Source of the DNA: an uncultured Nioella sp.
Lineage (GTDB): Bacteria > Pseudomonadota > Alphaproteobacteria > Rhodobacterales > Rhodobacteraceae
Direction of reading: 5' to 3'
DNA: 64,000 nt
NCBI GenBank assembly: GCA_947498125.1
Contig: CANMJH010000001.1
Coordinates: 682,001 to 746,000, forward strand
Positions 8,368-18,899 of this stretch are shown here, one piece after another. Below the pieces are notes generated by a model that worked only from the letters and a program-made list of their open reading frames with translations, did no database searches and was not told the DNA's origin. The translations under genes and the position numbers were made by a program. Position 1 is the stretch's first letter; each line of letters begins with the position of its first letter.

Positions 8368-8465
8368 TTTTCGGGTTGGCCTTGAGGAGAACCGTCATAC
8401 TTCCCATCTACAAGCGGGAGGCAGGCGGGGCCGATAACCCAAGCCCTGTTTCTGAGGAGGAGCAG

Positions 8466-9005
8466 ATGAAACAAGAAACGATTATCCAGCAAATGGTTAT
8501 TGAGACCCCGCGCTTTGTATTGCGGCCTCTCAGAACGTCTGATGTTGGATTGCTCGAGCTCTACGCGTCGGATGCGCGGGTGGCCGAGATGACAACAAGT
8601 ATTCCCCATCCTTTGCCCCCCGGTGCGGCCGAGGCATTGATTGCGCGGTCCCGCAAGGAAACCCGCAAGGAACATGTCTGGGCAATGGATGCGTCTGATC
8701 TTGGCGGAGGCGAGCTGCAAGGGCTGATTTCGCTGGACCAAATGGACCGGAATCAATCTGAAATCGGGTATTGGGTTGCGCCAGCAATGTGGAATACCGG
8801 TTTGGCGTCCGAAGCCGTGAAGGCTTTGGTCAACGCCAATCCGCTGCTCAACGACACGATGTTTGCAAGCGTCTTTCAGGACAACCCGGGCTCGGCGCGT
8901 GTGCTGACCAATGCCAAGTTTGACTATCTTGGCGATGCCGAGGCGTTCTCGGTGGCTCGGAATGCAAAAGTGCCAACCTGGACCTATTTGCGCAAACTTG
9001 GATAG
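8466..9005 (+). CDS. GNAT-family N-acetyltransferase (RimJ/RimL-like), copy 1
   Basis: A 179-residue acetyltransferase with the opening strand typical of RimJ/RimL relatives (ETPRFVLRPLRTSDV) and the acetyl-CoA loop region GYWVAPAMWNTGLASEAV. The open frame reaches back to 8376, but ATG 8466 follows GAGGAGGAG by a few bases and begins right before the fold, so it is the likely start. It is first of three tandem GNAT genes between rpmA and obgE, with only 5 bases to the next. The loop lacks the full Q/R-x-x-G-x-G pattern seen in its neighbour at 9011, so its activity may differ. The substrate is unknown. Confidence 0.88.
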   Translation: MKQETIIQQMVIETPRFVLRPLRTSDVGLLELYASDARVAEMTTSIPHPLPPGAAEALIARSRKETRKEHVWAMDASDLGGGELQGLISLDQMDRNQSEIGYWVAPAMWNTGLASEAVKALVNANPLLNDTMFASVFQDNPGSARVLTNAKFDYLGDAEAFSVARNAKVPTWTYLRKLG

Positions 9006-9010
9006 GGCAG

Positions 9011-9547
9011 ATGTCCGACATCATCTTCGAAACAGACAGGCTAACCTTGCGCAAATTTGCGCAAGGTGACTGGCAGCGCCTTCAGGCGTTTGGCAGCCTG
9101 CCAGAGGTTGCATCGATGATGACCAGTTTGACCTCGCCTTGGCCTGAAGAGGCCATTAAGGCTTGGATCGCCGAAGGCGAATTTAAGGGCGTTCCCGGAT
9201 TTCGCGCCGGGATCTGCCTGAAAACCGGGTTTCTGATCGGGTTTGCCGGTATTGGCCCGGCTCCATCCCGCTGTGCCTATGCGCTTGATCCGGCTTATGC
9301 GGGGCAGGGCTATGCGACCGAGATTTTGGCCGGTTTAATGGAATTTGCTTTTAACGATCTGGGCTTGAGCGCCATTGAAGCGGATCATTTTGTTGACAAT
9401 CCGGCCTCGGGCAATGTGATGCGTAAGGTTGGGTTTCAAAAAATAGGTGAAGAAATGGCCTCGAGCATGGGTCGCGTCGATCCGGCGATGGCGGATGTCT
9501 ACAAACTGACCCCACAAACCTATTCTCCACCCCAGAAAAGGACGTGA
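9011..9547 (+). CDS. GNAT-family N-acetyltransferase (RimJ/RimL-like), copy 2
   Basis: A 178-residue member of the same family, beginning FETDRLTLRKFAQGDW. The acetyl-CoA-binding loop AYAGQGYATEIL is intact (Q-x-x-G-x-G/A type), and the segment NPASGNVMRKVGFQKIGE is the classic GNAT C-terminal motif. It lies 5 bases after copy 1 and 4 bases before copy 3, so the three are co-translated. The three proteins are too dissimilar in sequence to be recent duplicates, so each probably has its own target (a protein N-terminus or a small molecule). Confidence 0.9.
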   Translation: MSDIIFETDRLTLRKFAQGDWQRLQAFGSLPEVASMMTSLTSPWPEEAIKAWIAEGEFKGVPGFRAGICLKTGFLIGFAGIGPAPSRCAYALDPAYAGQGYATEILAGLMEFAFNDLGLSAIEADHFVDNPASGNVMRKVGFQKIGEEMASSMGRVDPAMADVYKLTPQTYSPPQKRT

Positions 9548-9551
9548 TCCG

Positions 9552-10067
9552 ATGATCAAAACGGCGCGCCTCACACTTCGCAATTTTCAGCCCGGGGACG
9601 CCAAATGGATCACCGAGGCGATTGCAAATCCTAATGTTCACCGCTGGCTGAGCAATCCGCCTTATCCTTATCAGCTGTCGCATGCGGTCGGGTATATCGA
9701 CGCCGTGGCCGATGATCCCACAAAACTGCTGATCGAAGAAAACGGCCAACGCCTTGGCGGTGTCACGCTTAGCGGCGATCCAGCTTTGCCCAGCCTCGGC
9801 TATTGGTTGGACGAAGCGGCTTGGGGGCGCGGCGTGATGACGGAAGCGGCCGAAGCGGTTCTTGATCGGTTCTTTAAAAACGGCGGCGGCGCGATAGAGA
9901 GCTCTTGGATTATCGGCAATTCCGGGTCCGAAGGTGTGCTGCGAAAGCTTGGCTTTCAGGATAATGGCCCGGAAGAAACCGAATATTCAGAGTATTACAA
10001 ACGCGATATGCCGGTTTTTCCGGTGAAACTCACCGCCGCGGCTTGGCAAGCACGCCAGCCCGCTTGA
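9552..10067 (+). CDS. GNAT-family N-acetyltransferase (RimJ/RimL-like), copy 3
   Basis: The third tandem acetyltransferase, 171 residues, starting MIKTARLTLRNFQPGD. It has the CoA-loop region AAWGRGVMTEAAEAVLD (R-x-x-x-T-E variant) and the C-terminal GSEGVLRKLGFQDNG motif. RBS and start lie in the end of copy 2 (4-base gap). obgE begins 55 bases downstream in the same direction, so these enzymes may be expressed with this ribosome-assembly GTPase; whether they modify ribosomal proteins, as RimI/J/L do, is inference from family and location only. Confidence 0.9.
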   Translation: MIKTARLTLRNFQPGDAKWITEAIANPNVHRWLSNPPYPYQLSHAVGYIDAVADDPTKLLIEENGQRLGGVTLSGDPALPSLGYWLDEAAWGRGVMTEAAEAVLDRFFKNGGGAIESSWIIGNSGSEGVLRKLGFQDNGPEETEYSEYYKRDMPVFPVKLTAAAWQARQPA

Positions 10068-10089
10068 GCCGCACGCCTTTCCCCGGTAA

Positions 10090-12272
<2,183 letters not shown>

Positions 12273-12335
12273 TCCCTTTCTTCTTTGTAATAAATACCCA
12301 TAATCCCCAAGCCAACCAATCCTCCGGAGGCCGAC

Positions 12336-13601
12336 ATGAAAGACTTCGCTGACATTCCCGCCCTGATGGCCGATATCGGCGCCCGCGCCAAAGCGGCAAG
12401 TGCGGAGCTGGCCTTTGCACCGTCCGAGGCAAAGGAAGCGGCGCTGTTGGCAGCAGCTGACGCGGTTTGGGCACGCCGGGCCGAGATCATTGCCGCCAAT
12501 GAAAAAGACATGGAATTTGGCCGTGACAAAGGCCTGTCAGACGCGATGTTGGACCGTCTGATGCTGGATGAAGCACGGGTGAAAGGCATTTGCGACGGGT
12601 TGCGGGCGGTTGGCGGTCAAAAAGACCCTGTCGGCGCGATGATCAGCGAATGGGACATGGCGTCTGGCTTGCATATCCGCCGAGTGCGCACGCCTTTGGG
12701 TGTTATCGGGGTGATCTATGAAAGCCGCCCCAATGTGACAGCAGATGCCGGCGCGCTCTGCCTGAAATCCGGCAATGCCGTGATATTGCGCGGCGGATCA
12801 GAAAGCCTGCATAGCTCTGGCCTTTTGGCGGAATGCCTTCAGGAAGGTCTTGCCAAAGCCGGATTACCACGGGACGCAGTGCAGCTTGTGCCCACTCGAG
12901 ACCGTGCCGCGGTTAAAGAGCTTTTGACTATGACCGACTATGTCGATGTGATTGTGCCGCGCGGCGGCAAAGGTCTAGTTGGCCTCGTCCAACGCGAGGC
13001 GCGTGTGCCTGTCTTTGCGCATCTGGAAGGCATTTGTCATATCTATCTGGATGAGGCGGCCGACCCTGTCAAAGCGCTGAATGTGGTGCTGAACGCCAAA
13101 ACCCGGCGCACCGGGATTTGCGGCTCGGCTGAATGTGTGTTGATCCACCGCGACGTTCTGGACACGGTCGGGCAGGGCGTTGTGCGCGCTTTGCTGGATG
13201 CCGGTGTCGAGGTGCGCGGCGATGAGGCTCTTCAAGCTATTGAAGGCGTGACGCCCGCAACGGAAGAGGATTTCGGCAAGGAATTCCTCGATATGATCAT
13301 CGCCGCCAAGGTTGTTGACGATATCGACGGCGCCATTGCGCATATTCGCCATTATGGCTCGGATCATACCGATTGCATCATTTCCGAGGATGAGGATGCC
13401 GCAATGCGGTTCTTCCAGCGCCTTGATAGTGCGATTTTGATGCATAATGCCTCGACCCAATTTGCCGATGGCGGTGAGTTTGGCATGGGGGCTGAAATTG
13501 GTATCGCGACGGGCAAAATGCATGCGCGCGGGCCGGTTGGGGCCGAGCAATTGACCTCGTTCAAATATCTCGTCACCGGCGATGGCACTGTGCGCCCCTA
13601 A
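12336..13601 (+). CDS. proA: Gamma-glutamyl phosphate reductase
   Basis: A 421-residue enzyme of the aldehyde dehydrogenase superfamily that reduces glutamyl-5-phosphate to the semialdehyde with NADPH. Visible family segments are the [21 protein letters not shown] stretch in pieces ([16 protein letters not shown]), SLHSSGLL, the catalytic cysteine in [14 protein letters not shown], and the C-terminal [15 protein letters not shown] motif. The start follows a CGGAGG ribosome binding site. It forms an operon with proB. Downstream lie two unusual hairpins and then a PLP enzyme in the same direction. Confidence 0.98.
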   Translation: MKDFADIPALMADIGARAKAASAELAFAPSEAKEAALLAAADAVWARRAEIIAANEKDMEFGRDKGLSDAMLDRLMLDEARVKGICDGLRAVGGQKDPVGAMISEWDMASGLHIRRVRTPLGVIGVIYESRPNVTADAGALCLKSGNAVILRGGSESLHSSGLLAECLQEGLAKAGLPRDAVQLVPTRDRAAVKELLTMTDYVDVIVPRGGKGLVGLVQREARVPVFAHLEGICHIYLDEAADPVKALNVVLNAKTRRTGICGSAECVLIHRDVLDTVGQGVVRALLDAGVEVRGDEALQAIEGVTPATEEDFGKEFLDMIIAAKVVDDIDGAIAHIRHYGSDHTDCIISEDEDAAMRFFQRLDSAILMHNASTQFADGGEFGMGAEIGIATGKMHARGPVGAEQLTSFKYLVTGDGTVRP

Positions 13602-13614
13602 TCCTGGACGGGGC

Positions 13615-13657
13615 AAAACTCATTGATGAGTTTTAGATAATCCATCAATGGATTATC
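13615..13657 (+). repeat. Two adjacent hairpins with mutually complementary loops
   Basis: The first is AAAACTCAT-TG-ATGAGTTTT (13615-13634). The second, one base later, is GATAATCCAT-CA-ATGGATTATC (13636-13657). The top of the first (CATTGATG) is the exact reverse complement of the top of the second (CATCAATG). The T-run after either hairpin is short, so this is at best a weak terminator between proA and the next gene. Confidence 0.6.
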
Positions 13658-13687
13658 CTTCCCGAACGACCCATAAGGAAGCGTCCT

Positions 13688-14881
13688 ATGTCAAAAGACG
13701 GCTCAAAACCAACCACGCCGGTTCGGCGTTTGGCCGCGCGAAGCTCGGTCTCGCGCCCGGTCGTCACACCTATCTATCCGTCTGTCGTCTACGCCTCCAC
13801 GTCGCCCGATCAGCTTGACGCGCAATATGAGGGGGGCGAATTTGGGTTCACCTATGCGCGTGAAGGCCATCCGAATGCGGATCTTTTGGCCACGCGGATA
13901 GACCAAATGGAAGGCGGCACCGGCGGGGTTGTCACCGGCTCTGGCATGGCAGCGGTCACTGCGGCAGCGCTTGGGGTTCTAAAATCTGGCGATCATATTT
14001 TAGGCGGCGACCAGCTTTATGGGCGGAGCTTGCGCCTTATGGCTGAGGATCTTCCGCGCTTTGGGATCGAAACATCGCTTGCCGACCCAACGAACCGCGA
14101 TGCGCTGGCATCTGCGATCAGGCCGAATACACGGATGATCTTGGTTGAGGTTGTCTCGAACCCGACATTGCGCTTGGCGGATATGGAAGCGATCTACGAA
14201 CTTGCAAAGGCACATGGCCTTCTTGTTGTCGTGGATAACACCTTTACCACGCCTTCCGCTTATCATCCCTTCGCAGAAGGCGCTGATATCGTTGTGCATT
14301 CCATCACCAAACTGCTGGCAGGGCATTCTGATGTTACGCTTGGTTATGTCGCGGCGCGCGATCCACAGCTTGCAGAAACGATCCGCAGTTTTGCCGTTAC
14401 CACTGGAATGACGCCCAGCCCGAATGAATGCTGGCTGGCCGAGCGCGGACTTTATACCTTTGATCTGCGATACCAAAAATCCTGCGAGAACGCCGCATAT
14501 CTAGCCGAGTTCCTTTCCGAGCAACCCGGCGTGAAGCGGGTTCTTTATCCCGGCCGCTCGGATCACCCGGACCATGCACGCGCGAAAACGCTATTGAATG
14601 GGGCCTTTGGCAATATGGTCAGCTTTGAAATCGCAGGCGGACGGGCAGGGGCCAATGCACTGGTTAAGGCGATGCCGGATCTGCCATTTGCCCCCACACT
14701 TGGTGATGTGGGCACGACGCTGTCTCATCCCGCAACATCCTCTCACCGGGCGCTGACGCCCGAGGCCCGCGAAAAACTCGGCATGTCCGAGGGGTTTTTT
14801 CGTATTTCTGTTGGGATTGAGGATATAGACCTGCTGAAAACCGACTTTGCTGCTGGATGTGCGGCGGCGGCCAAGCTTTAG
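13688..14881 (+). CDS. Cys/Met metabolism PLP-dependent enzyme (cystathionine gamma-synthase/lyase family)
   Basis: A 397-residue fold-type I PLP enzyme. Key residues are visible: the PLP lysine K208 in HSITKLLAGHSD, the aspartate in VVVDNTFTTP, and the phosphate-cup segment VTGSGMAAVTAAALG. The C-terminal LSHPATSSHRAL and FFRISVGIEDIDLL motifs are hallmarks of this family. Members make or split cystathionine, or cleave methionine or homocysteine; sequence alone does not decide which. The family's common Y-S-R-x-x-N-P-T segment reads YAREGHPN here, a departure that may alter specificity. The gene is monocistronic or read through from proBA. Confidence 0.88.
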   Translation: MSKDGSKPTTPVRRLAARSSVSRPVVTPIYPSVVYASTSPDQLDAQYEGGEFGFTYAREGHPNADLLATRIDQMEGGTGGVVTGSGMAAVTAAALGVLKSGDHILGGDQLYGRSLRLMAEDLPRFGIETSLADPTNRDALASAIRPNTRMILVEVVSNPTLRLADMEAIYELAKAHGLLVVVDNTFTTPSAYHPFAEGADIVVHSITKLLAGHSDVTLGYVAARDPQLAETIRSFAVTTGMTPSPNECWLAERGLYTFDLRYQKSCENAAYLAEFLSEQPGVKRVLYPGRSDHPDHARAKTLLNGAFGNMVSFEIAGGRAGANALVKAMPDLPFAPTLGDVGTTLSHPATSSHRALTPEAREKLGMSEGFFRISVGIEDIDLLKTDFAAGCAAAAKL

Positions 14882-14908
14882 CGTCTCAAACAATAACAGG
14901 CTGGATTT

Positions 14909-15955
14909 ATGGTGGATGTAATTTTGAGGTCTTGCATCAATGCGGTGCCAGATCCGATGCTCTATCTCGATACGAACTGGATCATTTCTCAGGCAAACCC
15001 GGCCGCAATTGAGATCTTTGGAGAGTGGATCCTTGGCCGGTCTTACGTCACTGCCTTGCGCCAACCGGCCTTGCTCAAACCTATTGAGGCGGCCTTTCGC
15101 AGCGGACAGGCCAATGACCTTCACTACACCCGTAACAGTCAGGAAGGCGGGACAACCTATCATATCCGCCTCACGCCAATACAAGACAGTGCGGGGCAGG
15201 ATTTCGGCCTGCTACTGCATTTCGCCGATATCAGCCATGTCAGCGAGACCCAACATATGCGGCGCGGGTTTGTGGCCAATGTCAGCCATGAATTGAAGAC
15301 ACCTCTGACGGCGCTCAGCGGGTTTATCGAAACTCTGAAAGGCCCGGCGCGTAATGACCCGGAGGCGCGTGAACGGTTTCTGGACATCATGATGGATGAA
15401 GCAAGCCGGATGAACAGGTTGGTGTCAGATCTGCTTAGCCTCAGCCAGGTGGAATCCGAGGAACGCATGCGCCCGTCTGAAACGGTGGATGTCCAGGCTG
15501 TTCTTGGCGCCGTAAAAGCCGCCTTGCGCGGGCAGGCCGAGGATGGTGGAAACCGGATCGAGATTGTTGCGCAAACGGATCGAACCGACGTGCAGGGCGA
15601 TCGCGATCAGCTGACGCAAGTCTTTATGAACTTAATTGAGAATGCCATGAAATACGGTGGCGCGGGCAAACCGGTGATTGTAACGCTTTCTGAGGTTGAG
15701 GGGCGGGGCAGCGCGAAAGGGCCGCATCTGAAAGTTGATGTCACCGATCGGGGTGACGGCATTGATCCGATTCACTTACCGCGCCTCACCGAACGCTTCT
15801 ACCGAGTGGATTCGCACCGCAGCCGCGAGATGGGCGGGACGGGCTTGGGCCTTGCGATTGTCAAACATATCGTCAACCGTCATCGCGGCCGGATGCAAAT
15901 CCAGAGCAAAATAGGCGAAGGCAGCACGTTTTCGGTCCTTCTGCCACTTGGTTAA
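14909..15955 (+). CDS. phoR: Phosphate-regulon sensor histidine kinase PhoR (soluble form)
   Basis: A 348-residue kinase that in the PhoR family phosphorylates PhoB when phosphate is scarce. It shows a PAS domain at about 10-108, the dimerisation/phosphoacceptor helix with H127 in FVANVSHELKTPLTAL, the N-box LIENAMKYGG, and the ATP-lid motifs DRGDGIDP and GTGLGLAIVKHI. I see no transmembrane helix, unlike E. coli PhoR, so sensing probably runs through contact with PhoU or the Pst complex. It is the first gene of the cluster; pstS follows after 360 bases containing a Pho box. Confidence 0.93.
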   Translation: MVDVILRSCINAVPDPMLYLDTNWIISQANPAAIEIFGEWILGRSYVTALRQPALLKPIEAAFRSGQANDLHYTRNSQEGGTTYHIRLTPIQDSAGQDFGLLLHFADISHVSETQHMRRGFVANVSHELKTPLTALSGFIETLKGPARNDPEARERFLDIMMDEASRMNRLVSDLLSLSQVESEERMRPSETVDVQAVLGAVKAALRGQAEDGGNRIEIVAQTDRTDVQGDRDQLTQVFMNLIENAMKYGGAGKPVIVTLSEVEGRGSAKGPHLKVDVTDRGDGIDPIHLPRLTERFYRVDSHRSREMGGTGLGLAIVKHIVNRHRGRMQIQSKIGEGSTFSVLLPLG

Positions 15956-16048
15956 GGCCCTATCCGGGTGACTAAACCAATGCAACGGCTGCCAGGCGAA
16001 GGGCATGTTGGTTGTTCGGACAGAAGAATCGCTTGGCCGGGTCTGCCA

Positions 16049-16093
16049 TCGGCAAAAAAATCTGCCGAGCTAAAAAATATCTTTCTATTTTTT
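16049..16093 (+). terminator. Probable terminator region after phoR
   Basis: Two consecutive hairpins: TCGGCA (16049-16054) with TGCCGA (16063-16068), then AAAAAATA (16072-16079) with TATTTTTT (16086-16093). The second ends in a T-run. Confidence 0.55.
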
Positions 16094-16208
16094 GCGGGGA
16101 ATTCCGACCGAATTCGCCCCGTCAAATTTCGGTTTTGGTAAGTAAACAAGGCCTTAACGCCAACCCGCCCGGTTCTTTAAAATTCGCGATCTGGGCGGCG
16201 TCATAAAA

Positions 16209-16227
16209 CTGTTACATCCCTGTCACA
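16209..16227 (+). promoter_or_regulatory. Pho box upstream of pstS
   Basis: CTGTTACATCCCTGTCACA: two direct CTGTNAC half-sites 11 bases apart, the PhoB recognition pattern. It lies 89 bases before the pstS start, as expected for PhoB activation of the pst operon under phosphate limitation. Confidence 0.92.
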
Positions 16228-16315
16228 AAAGCATAGCGCGGCCACTTTAGAGCGCTGCATCAAGGACGCGAGGGACGCGTTCCGAGATGAAATTCAACCC
16301 AAGGGGTTTAACAAA

Positions 16316-17359
16316 ATGTCGATCACAAAACTGACGGTCTCTGCACTGGCCATTGCTGCCGTTTCTGCAACTGGTGCTTCCGCTCAAAGCCGTGACAACG
16401 TTCAGATCGCTGGCTCGTCCACCGTTCTTCCTTATGCCACGATCGTCGCCGAAGCGTTTGGCGAAAACTTCACCTTCCCAACACCTGTTGTTGAATCTGG
16501 TGGCTCTTCAACTGGTCTGCGCCGCTTTTGTGAAGGCGTTGGCGAGAACACCACCGACATCGCGAACTCTTCGCGTCCGATCCGCGAAAGCGAGATCGCA
16601 ACTTGCGCCGAAAATGGCGTAACTGACATCATTGAAGTGCGCATCGGTTATGACGGCATCGTCTTTGCCTCGGACATCGATGGCGCTGGCTTTGAATTCA
16701 CGCCATCTGACTGGTATCTGGCCCTGGCCGCTGAACTACCTGTTGATGGCGCAATGGTTGCCAATGCAAACACCATGTGGTCGGACGTAAATGGCGATCT
16801 GCCAGCACAGGAAATCGCAGCATTCATCCCCGGCACCCGTCACGGCACCCGCGAAGTGTTCGACGAAAAGGTGATCTTGCAGGGCTGTGAAGACACAGGC
16901 GCGTTCGACGCGATCATGGAAATCAACGGTGGCGATGACGATGCAGCTGAAGATGCCTGCATGTCGATCCGCGGTGACGGTGTTTCCGTAGACATTGACG
17001 GCGATTACACTGAAACTCTGGCCCGCATTTCGGCCAACCCAGAAGGTATCGGCGTATTTGGTCTGGCATTCTACCAGAACAACACCGACACGCTTCAAGT
17101 TGCGACCATGTCGGGTGTGGTTCCTTCGGTTGAATCGATCTCGACCGGTGAATACCCAGTATCGCGTCCGCTGTTCTTCTACATCAAAGCAGCACATCTG
17201 GACGTCATTCCTGGCCTGCAAGAATATGCAGATTTCTTCATCTCTGACGATATTGCCGGTCCATGGGGCCCGCTGGCCGCTTACGGTCTGGTGTCCGATC
17301 CAGAGCTGGCCGCCACGCAGGAAGCAGTTGCGACCCGCGTTACTATGGGCAGCATGTAA
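16316..17359 (+). CDS. pstS: Phosphate-binding protein PstS family
   Basis: A 347-residue periplasmic phosphate-binding protein of the high-affinity Pst importer. The signal peptide is about residues 1-24, ending ASAQS. The mature protein opens with the phosphate-loop pattern QIAGSSTVLPYA, then ESGGSSTGLRRFCEG and the TDIANSSRPIRESE segment, all phosphate-contact regions in this group. It is larger and more acidic than E. coli PstS, resembling the marine form. First gene of the pst operon, it lies behind a Pho box and is followed by a terminator that probably makes it the most abundant product. Confidence 0.95.
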   Translation: MSITKLTVSALAIAAVSATGASAQSRDNVQIAGSSTVLPYATIVAEAFGENFTFPTPVVESGGSSTGLRRFCEGVGENTTDIANSSRPIRESEIATCAENGVTDIIEVRIGYDGIVFASDIDGAGFEFTPSDWYLALAAELPVDGAMVANANTMWSDVNGDLPAQEIAAFIPGTRHGTREVFDEKVILQGCEDTGAFDAIMEINGGDDDAAEDACMSIRGDGVSVDIDGDYTETLARISANPEGIGVFGLAFYQNNTDTLQVATMSGVVPSVESISTGEYPVSRPLFFYIKAAHLDVIPGLQEYADFFISDDIAGPWGPLAAYGLVSDPELAATQEAVATRVTMGSM

Positions 17360-17373
17360 TCTGCCAAATATCA

Positions 17374-17403
17374 GGGGCCGCGATATCGCGCGGCCCCTTT
17401 TTT
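17374..17403 (+). terminator. Intercistronic terminator between pstS and pstC
   Basis: GGGGCCG (17374-17380) pairs with CGGCCCC (17391-17397) over a self-complementary CGATATCG centre, followed by TTTTTT. Partial readthrough would give more binding protein than permease. Confidence 0.85.
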
Positions 17404-17438
17404 CTGCGTCCCCGTCAATAACTGACTGAAAGCCACCT

Positions 17439-18899
17439 ATGCCCCTAATCTGGATCATAGCCATCGTTCTGGCCCTTGGCGCCGTGGGCTACATGCTGGG
17501 CCGCCAGCGCGCCATGGCAAGTGCAGGCGGAGATATCCGCCGCTTGCATTCGTTGCCCGTCTATTACGGCACGAATGTCTTTTTGTTTTCTGTCGTGCCA
17601 GCGCTCTTGGTCTTGTGCGTTTGGTTGATGGTCCAGCCTTCGGTCATCCAGTCGCGTGTGACTGAAATGATCCCTGAAAGCGCGGCAACCAGCGCGGGCG
17701 AACTAAGTCTGATTATGACTGATGTGCGCCGAGTTGCTGATGGTTTGGATCGCGCCGTTGGGCAGGGCGCTTTGACCGCAGATGAAGCCAATAACTTGCG
17801 CGCGGAAGAGACCAACATTCGCGAGAGCCTTGGCGCAATTGGCGTTGCCCTTGGCAGTGACGTGACACCCGAAGTCTTGAGCGCCGCCCAACGCTACCGA
17901 TCCCTGAGTTCGGCAGGCAATCTGGCAATGGCCAGCGCGATCATTGCCTTATCCGCGCTTGGCTTTGCCTATGCCTACCTGCGCACGACGAGAGATTTCC
18001 GGGCCCGAAACACCGTTGAAAAGGCGATTATGGCGATCTTGATCCTCGCCTCATCAATTGCGGTTCTGACCACCGTCGGCATCGTTTTGTCGATGATCCT
18101 GGAAACCGCAGATTTCTTCGAACTTTACGATTGGCGCCAGTTCTTCTTTGGCACCGAATGGATTCCCTCATTTGAAGGCGGATCCGAGCTTGGCCTTCTG
18201 CCGCTTCTTTGGGGCACGCTCTACATCACAATCGTTGCCCTTGTGGTGTCAGTTCCCGTCGGCCTTTTTGCGGCGATTTACTTGGCGGAATATGCCGGGC
18301 CGAAAACCCGCTCGATCGCGAAACCGCTGATCGAGGTGCTGGCCGGCATCCCAACCATCGTTTACGGGCTTTTTGCCCTGATTACCGTCGGTCCCATGCT
18401 GCGCGATTACTTTGCCGAGCCGATGGGGTTTGGCACATCCTCCTCCTCTGTGATGACGGCAGGGTTGGTCATGGGCATCATGCTGATCCCCTTTGTCTCG
18501 TCGCTGTCCGATGACATCATCAACGCGGTTCCACAAAGCTTGCGAGATGGCTCCTACGGGCTGGGGGCCACTCATTCCGAGACGATACGTCAGGTAATCC
18601 TTCCCGCCGCTTTGCCCGGTATCGTTGGCGCTATTTTGTTGGCCGCATCGCGTGCGATTGGCGAAACCATGATCGTGGTCATGGGGGCAGGGGCCGCCGC
18701 AAGGCTTAGCCTGAACCCCTTTGAAGCGATGACAACCGTTACCGTGAAAATCGTGGGCCAGCTTACGGGCGATACAGATTTCTCAAGCCCAGAGGCGCTG
18801 GTTGCCTTCGCCCTTGGTCTCACCCTCTTTGTCCTGACCCTCGGGTTGAACGTTCTGGCGCTTTACATCGTGCGCAAGTATCGGGAGCAATACGAATGA
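17439..18899 (+). CDS. pstC: Phosphate ABC transporter permease PstC
   Basis: A 486-residue inner-membrane permease. The N-terminal part (about 1-230) is long, with three hydrophobic helices and a periplasmic segment, an extension typical of alphaproteobacterial PstC. The conserved transport domain follows from about 250, with the EAA loop YGLGATHSETIRQVILPAALPG and the downstream GAGAAARLS/FEAMTTVTVKIV segment of PstC proteins. The last four bases (ATGA) are shared with the start of pstA, so the two permeases are translationally coupled. Confidence 0.96.
   Translation: MPLIWIIAIVLALGAVGYMLGRQRAMASAGGDIRRLHSLPVYYGTNVFLFSVVPALLVLCVWLMVQPSVIQSRVTEMIPESAATSAGELSLIMTDVRRVADGLDRAVGQGALTADEANNLRAEETNIRESLGAIGVALGSDVTPEVLSAAQRYRSLSSAGNLAMASAIIALSALGFAYAYLRTTRDFRARNTVEKAIMAILILASSIAVLTTVGIVLSMILETADFFELYDWRQFFFGTEWIPSFEGGSELGLLPLLWGTLYITIVALVVSVPVGLFAAIYLAEYAGPKTRSIAKPLIEVLAGIPTIVYGLFALITVGPMLRDYFAEPMGFGTSSSSVMTAGLVMGIMLIPFVSSLSDDIINAVPQSLRDGSYGLGATHSETIRQVILPAALPGIVGAILLAASRAIGETMIVVMGAGAAARLSLNPFEAMTTVTVKIVGQLTGDTDFSSPEALVAFALGLTLFVLTLGLNVLALYIVRKYREQYE

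Larger units (their letters stand above)
15956..16315. other. Intergenic region between phoR and pstS
   Basis: This is 360 bases without a gene. It holds a paired-hairpin terminator region after phoR (16049-16093) and the Pho box (16209-16227) of the pst operon. The remainder is unremarkable. Confidence 0.7.
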
